Shown here: in pieces, positions 16,688-25,858 of the stretch
Numbering within the stretch: position 1 is the first letter of the stretch
How the letters are laid out: every line of letters begins with the position of its first letter
Assembly (NCBI RefSeq): GCF_003946515.1
Contig: NZ_RHOM01000012.1
Span: 1 to 64,000, forward strand
DNA from: Companilactobacillus zhongbaensis
GTDB lineage: Bacteria > Bacillota > Bacilli > Lactobacillales > Lactobacillaceae
Length of the DNA stretch: 64,000 nt
Direction of reading: 5' to 3'
Notes under the pieces: generated by a model
Seen by the model: only the letters and a program-made list of their open reading frames with translations
Databases searched by the model: none
What the model was told of the DNA's origin: nothing
Made by a program: the position numbers and the translations under genes

Positions 16688-18151
16688 ATGTACGGACTAG
16701 GCTTAACTATCGTCGGCTTGGCTCGTTTCCAATTCGCGATGACTACCGTGTTCCATTTCTTCTTCGTTCCATTTTCAATCGGAATGGGATTTGTTGTAGC
16801 TATCATGGAAACAATTTACGCAGTCAAAAAAGACGAAGTTTACCGTACTATGGCAAAATTCTGGGGAAAGATTTTCCTTCTTAGTTTCGCTGTAGGTATT
16901 GTTACAGGACTTATTCAAGAGTTCCAGTTCGGTATGAACTGGTCAGAGTATTCTAGATTCATGGGTGATGTCTTCGGTGCACCACTTGCTATCGAAGCAT
17001 TACTAGCATTCTTTATCGAATCAGTGTTCATCGGTATTTGGATGTTCACTTGGGATAGATTCACACCAGGTTGGCACGCATTCATGATCTGGATGACATC
17101 TATCGGTACTATGTTATCAGCTATTTGGATTTTGGCTGCTAACAGTTTCATGCAACACCCAACAGGTTTCACTATCGCAGTTATGGGTGGCCACACACGT
17201 ATCAAGCTAACAAGCTTTGGTGACGTTGTTGCTAACCCACAACTTTGGAGAGTGTTCCCTCACTTGATCATTGCAGCTATTATGACAGCTGGTGTCGTTA
17301 TTGCTGGTATGAGTGCTTATGGTCTTCTTCGTAAGAAGAAAGGTGAAAACCACTTCTTCAAGACATCATTAAGATACGGCCTTTGGGTAGGTTTAGTTGG
17401 TGCTCTTCTAACAATTGTTGCTGGTGATTTCCAAACACAACAAATGCTTAAAGATCAACCAATGAAATTTGCCGCTACTGAAGGTATTTACAAGACGACA
17501 AAAGACCCAGCTCCATGGACTGTTATTGAAACAATCGATGCTAAGGGTCACAAGGCATCTCACCAAGTTGAGATCCCTAAGGTATTGAGTCTTTTGACTT
17601 ACCATAAGACATCTGGTTCTGTTAAAGGTATGAACGAAATTAACAAAGAACTAAATAACGAATATGGTAACAAGAAATTCGGTACGCAAATGGGTTCAGA
17701 ATTAGACTTCTACCCACCTGCAAAGACATTGTTCTGGAGTTTCAGAATAATGACAGCTATCGCATTTATTATTCTTATCTTTGATTTCTTAGGACTTCTA
17801 TTCTCAAGAAAGAACAAGGACACAATCGAAAACAAGAGATGGTTGCTACACTTGCTAGGTATTGGTATTTGGGTTCCATTTATCGGTAACTCAGCTGGTT
17901 GGTTCGTAACTGAGTTCGGTCGTTATCCTTGGATCGTATATGGTTTATTCACAATTTCTCAAGCCGTATCACCTTCATCAACTATCGGAAGCTTACTATT
18001 TAGTAATATTCTTTACTTTGTATTGTTTGCCTTCCTCGGTGGTGTCATGGTTTGGTACAGCAGACAGACATTGCATCAAGGTCCTTACTTCGAAGAAAAG
18101 GATTCTAAGCAAAATGTGGATCCTTTCGCAAAGGAGGCATTTGGTAAATAA
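16688..18151 (+). CDS. cydA: Cytochrome bd quinol oxidase subunit I
   Basis: The 487-residue integral membrane subunit oxidises (mena)quinol and holds the haems. Likely haem ligands are visible: His23 in VFHFFFVPFS (b595), His192 in VFPHLIIAA and Met355 in SFRIMTAI (b558). The GRYPWIV signature lies at about 411-417. The periplasmic Q-loop is of the short type found in Gram-positives. The ATG at 16688 is preceded by AGGAGGAGG and matches the usual N-terminus. The stop codon overlaps cydB by one base. Together with CydB, CydD and CydC this is a complete bd oxidase operon, consistent with haem- and quinone-dependent respiration. Confidence 0.97.
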   Translation: MYGLGLTIVGLARFQFAMTTVFHFFFVPFSIGMGFVVAIMETIYAVKKDEVYRTMAKFWGKIFLLSFAVGIVTGLIQEFQFGMNWSEYSRFMGDVFGAPLAIEALLAFFIESVFIGIWMFTWDRFTPGWHAFMIWMTSIGTMLSAIWILAANSFMQHPTGFTIAVMGGHTRIKLTSFGDVVANPQLWRVFPHLIIAAIMTAGVVIAGMSAYGLLRKKKGENHFFKTSLRYGLWVGLVGALLTIVAGDFQTQQMLKDQPMKFAATEGIYKTTKDPAPWTVIETIDAKGHKASHQVEIPKVLSLLTYHKTSGSVKGMNEINKELNNEYGNKKFGTQMGSELDFYPPAKTLFWSFRIMTAIAFIILIFDFLGLLFSRKNKDTIENKRWLLHLLGIGIWVPFIGNSAGWFVTEFGRYPWIVYGLFTISQAVSPSSTIGSLLFSNILYFVLFAFLGGVMVWYSRQTLHQGPYFEEKDSKQNVDPFAKEAFGK

Positions 18152-19170
18152 TGACAACACTTCAAATTTTATGGTTCTGTATAATTGGTTTACTATTTGC
18201 TATCTTCGTCTTCCTTGAAGGTTTCGACTTTGGTGTTGGTATGGCAACACGTCTTATCGCTAAAGATCAAGATGAACAAATTGCTATTCAATCATCAATC
18301 GGCCCTCACTGGGACGGAAATGAAACTTGGTTAGTTACAGCTGGTGGTGCAATGTTTGCATCGATCCCTATGTGGTACGCATCATTGTTCTCAGCTTACT
18401 ACTACCTATTAATGTTAGTTTTAGTTGCTTTAATCATTCGTGGTGTTTCGTTCGAATTTACAAAACACGCCGAATCAAAATCTGGTAAGAATTTCTGGTT
18501 ATGGTTATTCTTCCTAGGCAGTGCATTAGCACCATTCTTCTTAGTTATGATGCTTACAAGCATGATCCAAGGTATTCCTTTGAATGCTAACGGTGATGCT
18601 ACAGGTCTTGGCTTCTTCGATGTTGTTAACTGGCTTTCAATCGTTGGTGGTATTGCTGGTGTATGTTTATCATTAGTACACGGCTTGAACTTCCTACGTT
18701 TGAGAATGTCAGGCTCATTAGCCGACCGTGCACGCAACATGAACAAAGTACTTTACCCAATTCTTTTTGTTGGTGAAGTATTATTCGCCCTACTAGTTAT
18801 TTTCCAAACAGACTTCTTTACTAAGAAATTAGTCTCATCATTGATTATTACAATCCTAATTGTATTATTCTCATTGTTGGGTTACTATGGAGTCCTAAAG
18901 GATAGAGCAGGATGGAGCTTCGTTGGATCAGGATTATCATTGAGTGCAGTTATCGTACTTATCTTCAATGGTATGTTCCCACGTGTAATGATCAGTACAA
19001 TTAAAGGTAACGACATTCTACTTAAGAATGCTGCTAACTCACAGTACACATTAACAGTTATGACAATTGTTGCATGTATCCTTGTACCTATCGTATTGAT
19101 CTACTTCATTTGGTCATACACTCTATTCACCAAGAAAATAAATCCTAAGGACAACGCGGTGAAATATTAA
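18151..19170 (+). CDS. cydB: Cytochrome bd quinol oxidase subunit II
   Basis: The 339-residue membrane protein has the family N-terminus FVFLEGFDFGVGMATRL and the segment GPHWDGNETWLVTAGGAMFA, then about eight or nine hydrophobic spans. CydB pairs with CydA and supports proton and oxygen pathways. Its start codon overlaps the cydA stop as TAATG, indicating translational coupling. Its length is typical. The next gene starts 2 bases after its stop. Confidence 0.97.
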   Translation: MTTLQILWFCIIGLLFAIFVFLEGFDFGVGMATRLIAKDQDEQIAIQSSIGPHWDGNETWLVTAGGAMFASIPMWYASLFSAYYYLLMLVLVALIIRGVSFEFTKHAESKSGKNFWLWLFFLGSALAPFFLVMMLTSMIQGIPLNANGDATGLGFFDVVNWLSIVGGIAGVCLSLVHGLNFLRLRMSGSLADRARNMNKVLYPILFVGEVLFALLVIFQTDFFTKKLVSSLIITILIVLFSLLGYYGVLKDRAGWSFVGSGLSLSAVIVLIFNGMFPRVMISTIKGNDILLKNAANSQYTLTVMTIVACILVPIVLIYFIWSYTLFTKKINPKDNAVKY

Positions 19171-19171
19171 T

Positions 19172-20911
19172 ATGATTGATAAGCGATTATTTCGCTTACC
19201 AGGAACAAAAAAACTTCTACTGATGCTTGCAGGATTAACTATCTTGCAAGCATTTGTTATTTTATTCCAAGGTAAGTACCTAGCAGATGCTTTAGTAAAT
19301 TCTTGGAAGATGAAACCACTACAAACTATCATTTACCCAATGACACTCTTTGCAGTGGCTTTTGTCGTCCGGCATTTATTAAACTTAATAAATACAAAAA
19401 TAGTGCAACATTACTCTAGTACTATGTCGGAGGAGATCCGTTCCCAACTATTAGACAAAGTCTATAATTCGGGGCCACAAATGATCTCCGAAAGAGGTAC
19501 TGGCAATTTAGTGACAGCATCATTAGACGGAATCGACTTAGTCGAAAACTACTTCAAGTTGATCTTCACCAAAATGATGAACATGTCGATCATTCCTCCT
19601 GTACTTTTGATTTACATCTACTTCCAAAATATAGCCTCAGGTATTACCTTGACGATCATCGTACCTTTGATCATCTTATTCATGATCATCTTAGGTCTAG
19701 CAGCACAATCAAAAGCTGACGAGCAATACGATCAATACACGATCTTGTCAAACCACTTCTTAGATGCCTTGAGAGGTTTGCCTACTCTAAAAATGTTAGG
19801 TCTAAGTAAGCGCTACGTTAAAAATATCTATACTGTCAGTGACGAATATCGTCGTCGGACGATGAATACTTTGCGTATCGCCATCTTATCGACCTTTGCT
19901 ATCGACTGGTTGACTACTTTAGGTATCGCCATTTTAGCGGTCTTCCTAGGTTTTGGCTTGATCAATGGCGCCTTCCCACTATTCCCTGCCTTGGTAACTT
20001 TGATCTTGGCACCGGAATACTTTTTACCATTGCGTGATTTCTCCAATGACTATCACGCAACGCTCGATGGGAAAAATGCTTTAACTAATATCTTCTCGAT
20101 CCTCGAAAGAAAGGATACCGAAGATACTGATAAATTAGATAAATTAACTTGGAATGAAAATTCTGATTTTGAGATCAATGATCTCCAATTTAACTACGAT
20201 GATGAAGATAAAACTGCCGATGCTAGTTTAGACATCGATCATCTGAAGTTGTCTGGTTATCAAAATGTCGGCGTGATCGGCAAATCCGGTTCCGGTAAGT
20301 CGACCTTGATCAGAGTTATCGGTGGCTTTTTGACCCCTGAAAAAGACTCTGATATTAAGATCAACGGCCAACAAATTCCTCATTTCACGCAAAAAAATTG
20401 GCAAAAGGAATTAACCTTCTTGCCTCAAGCTCCTTACTTATTTGCAGGGACATTAGCAGAAAACATTGCTTTTTACCGTCCAGAAGCTAGCCTAGATCAA
20501 GTCAAAGATGCCGCTGACAAAGCTGGTTTGACTGACTTCATTGAAACTCTCAAAGATGGCTACGAAACTAAGATCGGTGAAGGTGGTCGTGGTATCTCCG
20601 GTGGTCAACAACAACGGATCATGATCGCACGTGCCTTCTTAGATGACGATCGTCACATTTTGATTTTTGACGAACCAACAGCCCATTTGGATATTGAGAC
20701 TGAGTACGCCCTCAAGAAACCAATGGAGGAATTATTCAAAAATCACCTGGTATTGTTCGCTACTCACCGTCTTCACTGGATCAAGGAAATGGATTATGTC
20801 GTTGTAATGGACGATGGAATGATCGTCGAACAAGGAACACCTGACCAACTACGTGCACATCAAGGTGCCTATTCCGACTTAATTAAGAATATGCGAGGTG
20901 ATACACTGTGA
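19172..20911 (+). CDS. cydD: Heterodimeric ABC exporter subunit CydD (cytochrome bd maturation)
   Basis: The 579-residue half-transporter has a six-span membrane domain (about 1-300) and a nucleotide-binding domain with Walker A GKSGSGKST, signature ISGGQQQR and Walker B ILIFDEPTAHLD with a downstream switch His (FATHR). CydDC exports thiols (cysteine/glutathione) or is linked to haem and is needed for bd oxidase assembly; that is family knowledge. It follows cydB by 2 bases and overlaps cydC by 4 bases (GTGA). RBS is weak, fitting translational coupling. Confidence 0.95.
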   Translation: MIDKRLFRLPGTKKLLLMLAGLTILQAFVILFQGKYLADALVNSWKMKPLQTIIYPMTLFAVAFVVRHLLNLINTKIVQHYSSTMSEEIRSQLLDKVYNSGPQMISERGTGNLVTASLDGIDLVENYFKLIFTKMMNMSIIPPVLLIYIYFQNIASGITLTIIVPLIILFMIILGLAAQSKADEQYDQYTILSNHFLDALRGLPTLKMLGLSKRYVKNIYTVSDEYRRRTMNTLRIAILSTFAIDWLTTLGIAILAVFLGFGLINGAFPLFPALVTLILAPEYFLPLRDFSNDYHATLDGKNALTNIFSILERKDTEDTDKLDKLTWNENSDFEINDLQFNYDDEDKTADASLDIDHLKLSGYQNVGVIGKSGSGKSTLIRVIGGFLTPEKDSDIKINGQQIPHFTQKNWQKELTFLPQAPYLFAGTLAENIAFYRPEASLDQVKDAADKAGLTDFIETLKDGYETKIGEGGRGISGGQQQRIMIARAFLDDDRHILIFDEPTAHLDIETEYALKKPMEELFKNHLVLFATHRLHWIKEMDYVVVMDDGMIVEQGTPDQLRAHQGAYSDLIKNMRGDTL

Positions 20912-22650
20912 ACTTTTTCAAAACATTCAAACATGATACATGGGTCAAACCATATATCAAGCAATACAAAGGCCTACTAGTTCTCGTTTTGATCTTAGGC
21001 TTTCTCACGGTCTTCTCCGCAACTGCCTTAATGTTCACAGCTGGTTATACGATCGATAAAGCTGCAACGCATCCGTTCAACATCTTATTGATCTACGTTC
21101 CGATCGTCCTAACTCGTGCGTTTGGTATTGGTCGCCCGGTCTTCAAATATGCCGAACGGCTCAGAAGTCACAACTGGGTCTTAAAGATCACTTCTGACTT
21201 AAGAACTAGATTGTACAAAACACTCGAAACAGATGCCTCATTTTTCACCGAACGTCACAAAACTGGTGATATCATGGGACTACTTTCTGAAGATATCAAT
21301 CACTTGCAAGACTTGTACTTAAGAACTGTCTTTCCTACAGTCATCGCTTATATCGTCGCTTTAGTAGCTTCAATCGCCATGGGAGTGTTCAACCCATCGT
21401 TTGGTTTCTTCGTATTGCTTCTCTGCTTCGTTGAAATCGTGTTAGTACCACTTATCTCAGTTTCAATTGAAAGCGCCCGAAGAGAACGTCAAAAAGCTTT
21501 GAAGAGTGATTTATATACGAAACTGACTGATAATATTTTGGGTGTTGATGACTGGGTTATCTCAGGACGTCAAGACGACTTCAAAAAATTATCCGCCAGC
21601 ACGATACAAGAATTGGATGCTTCAAAGAATAAATCTAAAGCATTCAGACGTTATCGTGATTTCGTATTACAATTGATCTTTGCCTTGATCATGATCGTCA
21701 TGTTGATCTTCACTAACATCCACATGACAGCAAATCAAGAAATGGCTAACTACACGGCAGCTGTCGTATTAGCAGCCCTGCAACTATCTGACACCTTCGT
21801 TCCGGTCAGTCAAGGATTCGAAGAATGGCCACAATATCGTGACTCGATCAAACGCTTGAACACCGTTCAACCGGTCGACCAAAACTTGCCAGAACAAGTC
21901 GAATTAGCACCAAGTGATTTCCAACAACTTGAATTAACTAACGTCAACTTTGAATACGCCACTGATTCACCAATTTTGATCAAAGACTTCAGTCAGACCA
22001 TCAAACGTGGTAAAAAAATTGCCTTACTAGGACCTTCAGGAATTGGTAAAACAACCATCTTGCAGCTGATTCTTGGAGACTTAGTACCACAACAAGGCTC
22101 GATCAACGTAAATGACTTAGATGTTCAACAAATTCAAGAAAAACGGGAAACGATTTTTTCCGTCTTGAACCAAAATCCTTTCCTATTCAACACTAGTGTC
22201 ATCAACAATGTTCGACTAGGAAACGAGAATAAGAGTGACGAAGAAGTCAAAAAGGCCCTCGAACGAGTTGGCTTGAAAGACTTATTAGAATCACTGCCTG
22301 AAAAATACAACACCTCTGTCGGAGAAAACGGCTCCAGATTCTCCGGTGGTGAACAAGAACGGATCGCCCTAGCGCGGATCTTATTACAAGACGCTCCAGT
22401 AGTCCTATTGGACGAACCAACTGTTGGACTAGATCCGATCACCGAAAATGATTTACTAGAAACCTTCTTCGATGTCTTAAAAGACAAAACGATCATCTGG
22501 GTAACCCACCATCTTCAAGGAGTTAACCACGTTGATCACGTCGTCTTCGTCAACGAACAAGGAATCGAAATGCAAGGCGATCCTGCAGAGTTGTATCAGA
22601 ACAACAAGCATTTTAAAGAACTTTATGAAATGGATGCTGGCCTCGAATAG
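20908..22650 (+). CDS. cydC: Heterodimeric ABC exporter subunit CydC (cytochrome bd maturation)
   Basis: The 580-residue half-transporter partners CydD. The membrane domain spans about residues 20-310. The nucleotide-binding domain has Walker A GPSGIGKTT, signature FSGGEQER, Walker B VVLLDEPTVGLD and switch region VTHHL. The GTG start overlaps the cydD stop codon. The operon order cydA-B-D-C is that of Bacillus and lactobacilli. Codon third positions become A/C-rich toward the 3' end. A strong terminator follows. Confidence 0.95.
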   Translation: MNFFKTFKHDTWVKPYIKQYKGLLVLVLILGFLTVFSATALMFTAGYTIDKAATHPFNILLIYVPIVLTRAFGIGRPVFKYAERLRSHNWVLKITSDLRTRLYKTLETDASFFTERHKTGDIMGLLSEDINHLQDLYLRTVFPTVIAYIVALVASIAMGVFNPSFGFFVLLLCFVEIVLVPLISVSIESARRERQKALKSDLYTKLTDNILGVDDWVISGRQDDFKKLSASTIQELDASKNKSKAFRRYRDFVLQLIFALIMIVMLIFTNIHMTANQEMANYTAAVVLAALQLSDTFVPVSQGFEEWPQYRDSIKRLNTVQPVDQNLPEQVELAPSDFQQLELTNVNFEYATDSPILIKDFSQTIKRGKKIALLGPSGIGKTTILQLILGDLVPQQGSINVNDLDVQQIQEKRETIFSVLNQNPFLFNTSVINNVRLGNENKSDEEVKKALERVGLKDLLESLPEKYNTSVGENGSRFSGGEQERIALARILLQDAPVVLLDEPTVGLDPITENDLLETFFDVLKDKTIIWVTHHLQGVNHVDHVVFVNEQGIEMQGDPAELYQNNKHFKELYEMDAGLE

Positions 22651-22719
22651 AACTCGTTTCCACTCTAAATCTGACAACGTTTGGCAACAAAAACAGATAT
22701 TGAAAATAAAGCACAACTA

Positions 22720-22769
22720 AAAAATCTCTCCAATCTGAACTAAAGTCAGAATTTAGGAGAGATTTTTTC
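22720..22769 (+). terminator. Terminator of cydABDC
   Basis: AAAAAATCTCTCC and GGAGAGATTTTTT pair, with an inner TCTGA/TCAGA helix. It lies 70 bases after cydC. Confidence 0.9.
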
Positions 22770-22826
22770 ATACAGTTATCGATACCATAACGTCGTTATA
22801 CAATATCCATTTTTTTAAAAAATTTC

Positions 22827-22856
22827 TTGCAAGTTACCCAACGTAATAAGTTATAA
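22827..22856 (+). promoter_or_regulatory. Candidate MerR-type promoter/operator
   Basis: TTGCAA and TTATAA are 18 bases apart, and a dyad TTAC-N5-GTAA (22834-22846) sits in the spacer. A long spacer with a central dyad is the usual layout of MerR-family autoregulated promoters. Confidence 0.5.
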
Positions 22857-22879
22857 AGAAGTTGGAGGTGAAAAACTTT

Positions 22880-23608
22880 ATGTCAATTTACACAACCGGA
22901 GAGTTAGCAAAAGTCAGCCACGTATCAGTTCGAACTCTACAATACTACGATAAAAAGGGTCTCTTGGTTCCTTCCAGTAAAAATACATCTGGGAAGAGAT
23001 TTTACAACGATGTAGATCTGAAGAAGCTGAAATTGATCCTGCTCTTAAAAAGCTTAGGTCTAAAATTATCCGAGATCAAACAAATAACCGAGGCCCCCAA
23101 CGCTGTGAAGACTTTAAGCTTAATGCTGACGGAACAAGAAAAAATTGTTAAGGCTGAGCTGAAAGATTCGCAGCAACAGTTAAGAATGATCGAATCGGTT
23201 AAAAATAATCTGACTGATCTCAACCAGCTGACTCTTAATTCTATCGACGACATAAATAAAGTCATGAACAACAAAAAAGCCCTCAGAAAAGTTCACATTA
23301 ACATGGTTTTAATGGGATTACCTTTAAACATCATCGAATTAGGTACGCTGATCTACGGTATCTTTAAGGGAAACTGGATTCCCTTCATCATTGCCATGAT
23401 CTTCGTCTGCATCGAAGCAGCCTGGATAACCAAGTATTATTTCAACAGCACCAAATACACTTGCCCAAACTGTAATACCACTTTCAAGCCTGATTTTTGG
23501 AAAGCTTTCTGGGCTCCACATACACCCAAAACACGCAAGCTCGTTTGCCCCAACTGCGGTCAAAAAAATAACTGCGTTGAGGTTTACGATGACGATAAAT
23601 TGAAGTAA
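22880..23608 (+). CDS. MerR-family regulator fused to two membrane segments and a zinc-ribbon-like domain
   Basis: The 242-residue protein begins with a MerR winged helix (YTTGELAKVSHVSVRTLQYYDKKGLL), followed by a coiled-coil dimerisation helix to about 125. Unusually, two hydrophobic segments follow (INMVLMGLPLNIIELGTLIYG and WIPFIIAMIFVCIEAAW), then four cysteines in two CPNC motifs (CPNCNTTF and CPNCGQKN) separated by the APHTPKTRKL segment, a likely zinc ribbon. It is probably a membrane-tethered regulator sensing an envelope or metal/redox signal; the signal is unknown. The ATG at 22880 has GGAGG 11 bases upstream; the TTG at 22862 and GTG at 22868 overlap that site. Confidence 0.85.
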   Translation: MSIYTTGELAKVSHVSVRTLQYYDKKGLLVPSSKNTSGKRFYNDVDLKKLKLILLLKSLGLKLSEIKQITEAPNAVKTLSLMLTEQEKIVKAELKDSQQQLRMIESVKNNLTDLNQLTLNSIDDINKVMNNKKALRKVHINMVLMGLPLNIIELGTLIYGIFKGNWIPFIIAMIFVCIEAAWITKYYFNSTKYTCPNCNTTFKPDFWKAFWAPHTPKTRKLVCPNCGQKNNCVEVYDDDKLK

Positions 23609-23625
23609 AAACAATAACGCCGTTA

Positions 23626-23660
23626 CAAAAAAAGACACCTATTGTAGGTGTCTTTTTTTG
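23626..23660. terminator. Bidirectional terminator
   Basis: AAAAAAAGACACCTA and TAGGTGTCTTTTTTT pair perfectly between the convergent MerR and phosphoesterase genes. Confidence 0.9.
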
Positions 23661-23666
23661 GCTCTA

Positions 23667-24551
23667 TTAAACTCGAAGTATTTCATCCATCGACTCAAAT
23701 GAGATAACGAATCGATCAACTCGGTCCGGATATAAACTGATCTCAACACATCCACGAGGTAACTCCCCGTAGCAGTTGAAGCCACTCACGTTTCCATAAC
23801 ACAATTCCACATCGTCCACCTTCGAAGCAAAGTTATTCTCGTGGTCGTGACCCGCGAAGAGTGCTTTTACATTGCGCTTTCTCAACAACGCATAAAACAA
23901 TCCCGAGTTGACGTTAGGCGCACAAACTGGTTCTCCGAAATTACCGGAAATAATGTGTTTTGTTCCCAAACGGTACTCAGGAATAGGGATATGCATGAAT
24001 CCTACATCAATGTTGTCCTTTGATCTGCCATAAGGCAACTCCAAGAACCACTGGATCTGTTCTGGCTCAATCGCTGCGTATTCATCTATTTTGGGCCAAT
24101 GAGTATAAGAGCCACTGTCCCAAACATAAACGACGTGTCGTAGCTCCCCAGTATCACGGTCGTTTATCTCCAAAGTGTAGCTTTCACGATTCGAGTTCAA
24201 AAAGCTGTTATGCCTGTCAGCAAAAAATTCCAGCTCTTTTTCCATCGAACGCATATCGCTTCTTTTCATCGTTCCTTCGACATCATGATTTCCATATGTG
24301 ATGGCAACAGTCGTCTTGAGCGAATTCAAAAAATCATAAAAGACAGCCAAACTCTTTTTTGCGGTCGGGTTATCTTTACCCCAAATAATGTCACCTGTGA
24401 TCATGATCAAATGAAATTTCTTTTGTGTGAAGAGTCGCCTTAACGCACGTAAAGTTTTGAGATCTTCATCGCCAAACGGATAAGGTCCCAAATGAAGATC
24501 GGTCAATTGGCAAATTCGAAACGGTCGTTCGTCGTGCACTGTTAGTTCCAT
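23667..24551 (-). CDS. Calcineurin-like metallophosphoesterase
   Basis: The 294-residue protein has all five metallophosphoesterase blocks: QLTDLHLG, MITGDIIWG, ITYGNHDVEG, FMHIP and FAGHDHENNF. These coordinate a dinuclear metal site. There is no signal peptide, so it is cytoplasmic. Substrate is unknown; related proteins act on phosphodiesters or nucleotides. The ATG at 24551 is preceded by AGGTGA. It starts 15 bases after the PHP phosphatase gene and is probably cotranscribed with it. Confidence 0.85.
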   Translation of the reverse strand: MELTVHDERPFRICQLTDLHLGPYPFGDEDLKTLRALRRLFTQKKFHLIMITGDIIWGKDNPTAKKSLAVFYDFLNSLKTTVAITYGNHDVEGTMKRSDMRSMEKELEFFADRHNSFLNSNRESYTLEINDRDTGELRHVVYVWDSGSYTHWPKIDEYAAIEPEQIQWFLELPYGRSKDNIDVGFMHIPIPEYRLGTKHIISGNFGEPVCAPNVNSGLFYALLRKRNVKALFAGHDHENNFASKVDDVELCYGNVSGFNCYGELPRGCVEISLYPDRVDRFVISFESMDEILRV

Positions 24552-24566
24552 TAATATCACCTGCAA

Positions 24567-25436
24567 TTAGTAAATTTTTTGGACTAAGTACTCATTAAAT
24601 CCTTGATCAACGCTAGTTGCGTCATGGGCATCTGATCCATAGACCATCTTGATGCCACGATCAGCAGCTTTTTCAATGATTGAAACGTACGGCGAAGGTT
24701 CGCGCTGAGAAAATTTTGCTAGACCCGACATATTGCAGTCGAGCATCTCATCATGTTTAGCTACGTTCTTTAATATCTTATCGATCAACTTATCAGTTTT
24801 AGCATCATGCCAAACAGTGCCAGAGTCGAACAGTTTGCGCCACTTGCGATATAAAGTAATATGGCCATAACGCTCCGGTTTATCAGGGCAATCCCATTTA
24901 ACCGCTTCTAAGACAGTGGCCAAATACTTATCTGCCACTCCTAAAGGTGTTTGATAATATTTCATAACGCCGTTACAAAAATCATCTAAGTCATCATCAA
25001 CAGACCTTAACCCACTATCCGTAGGCAAAAAATGGACAGACAAAATGGCATCGTCAATTTGGTCCTTAAATTTCTTCATCTGACTGCTAGTCCATTCCTG
25101 ACAACCATCGATATAATCGAATTCAAATCCCACCAAGATCTTGATCTGGTCGGAATATTTATCTTTTAAATATGACATTTTCCGAAAATAGTCCGGCAAC
25201 TCATCATAATCCATTGCCGCCGTTTTAATCGCATGCTCACTCCCACTAGCCATCCGATAAAACTGCGGTGGCATCGGGAAATGTTCTGTGATCGAGTAAG
25301 TTTTAAATCCAGCTTGGATAGCATTACGAACAAAATCCTCAGTATCTTCCCCCGATCCATGAGGACAAAATTCCGTATGAGAGTGGCCGTTCCAGTATTT
25401 AGCAGAAATATCATTAAGTTCTTCTTTTGATAGCAT
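24567..25436 (-). CDS. PHP-domain histidinol-phosphatase-type phosphoesterase
   Basis: The 289-residue protein has the PHP metal motifs NGHSHTEFCPHG, ITEHFP, GFEFDYID, SVHFL and VYGSDAHDA, and the GHITLYRKW segment typical of histidinol phosphatases (HisJ/HisK type). Known reaction: L-histidinol phosphate to histidinol. No other his gene is in the window, so another phosphomonoester is possible. RBS TAGGAGGAA precedes the ATG. It heads a two-gene operon with the metallophosphoesterase. Two palindromes lie directly upstream. Confidence 0.8.
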   Translation of the reverse strand: MLSKEELNDISAKYWNGHSHTEFCPHGSGEDTEDFVRNAIQAGFKTYSITEHFPMPPQFYRMASGSEHAIKTAAMDYDELPDYFRKMSYLKDKYSDQIKILVGFEFDYIDGCQEWTSSQMKKFKDQIDDAILSVHFLPTDSGLRSVDDDLDDFCNGVMKYYQTPLGVADKYLATVLEAVKWDCPDKPERYGHITLYRKWRKLFDSGTVWHDAKTDKLIDKILKNVAKHDEMLDCNMSGLAKFSQREPSPYVSIIEKAADRGIKMVYGSDAHDATSVDQGFNEYLVQKIY

Positions 25437-25857
25437 TTTGTTCCTCCTAAAGTAGTTCTTAGTGGCTACGCCACTTAGAACTACTTATCGGGACGCCTTA
25501 GGCGTCCGGAATCCTATTTAGTACTATTAAAATTTTTCTTGAAAAAAACAAGCATCATGAAACTTCGAAGTTTAGTTTTTTGCTTTTCGCAAAACCAATC
25601 TTCTCCGTTTTCACAAACCCCTGCAAATCCAGCCTACTTTTTGAAACTTTTCATTACTACTTCCCTACCATGAAAGATACCAAAAGTTTGTGTATTAAAT
25701 GTATACATATAATTTTCACCTAATACGATTCCCACCACCACAAGTAAATAAGACGTTATATTTATTTATTTGTCTGTGAATTTATATCAACCAACCATTT
25801 TATTAATATTCAACCCCAAAAAAATAAGCAACATCCCCAAAAGGACGTTGCTTATTT
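25437..25857. other. Intergenic region, no gene
   Basis: These 421 bases hold the double hairpin at the left end and the polyprenyl synthase terminator at the right end. The middle (25510-25815) is AT-rich and shows no ORF with a ribosome binding site. GAAACTTCGAAGTTT at 25559-25573 is a short palindrome-like motif. Confidence 0.5.
25448..25508. repeat. Two consecutive hairpins upstream of the PHP phosphatase gene
   Basis: AGTAGTTCTTAGTGGC and GCCACTTAGAACTACT pair with one mismatch around TAC (about 25450-25486). GGACGCC and GGCGTCC pair around TTA (about 25490-25506). They sit immediately before the ribosome binding site of the minus-strand gene, so they would lie in its leader or promoter. 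Confidence 0.7.
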
Positions 25858-25858
25858 C
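25818..25858 (-). terminator. Terminator of the polyprenyl synthase gene
   Basis: AAATAAGCAACGTCC and GGATGTTGCTTATTT pair on the minus strand around TTTTGG and are followed by TTTT. Confidence 0.9.

Noticed and set aside
22786-24976. Recurrent TAACGNCGTTA-like palindromes (22790, 23613, 24965)
   Set aside because: One lies inside a coding region and spacing is irregular; too few and too short to call an operator family.
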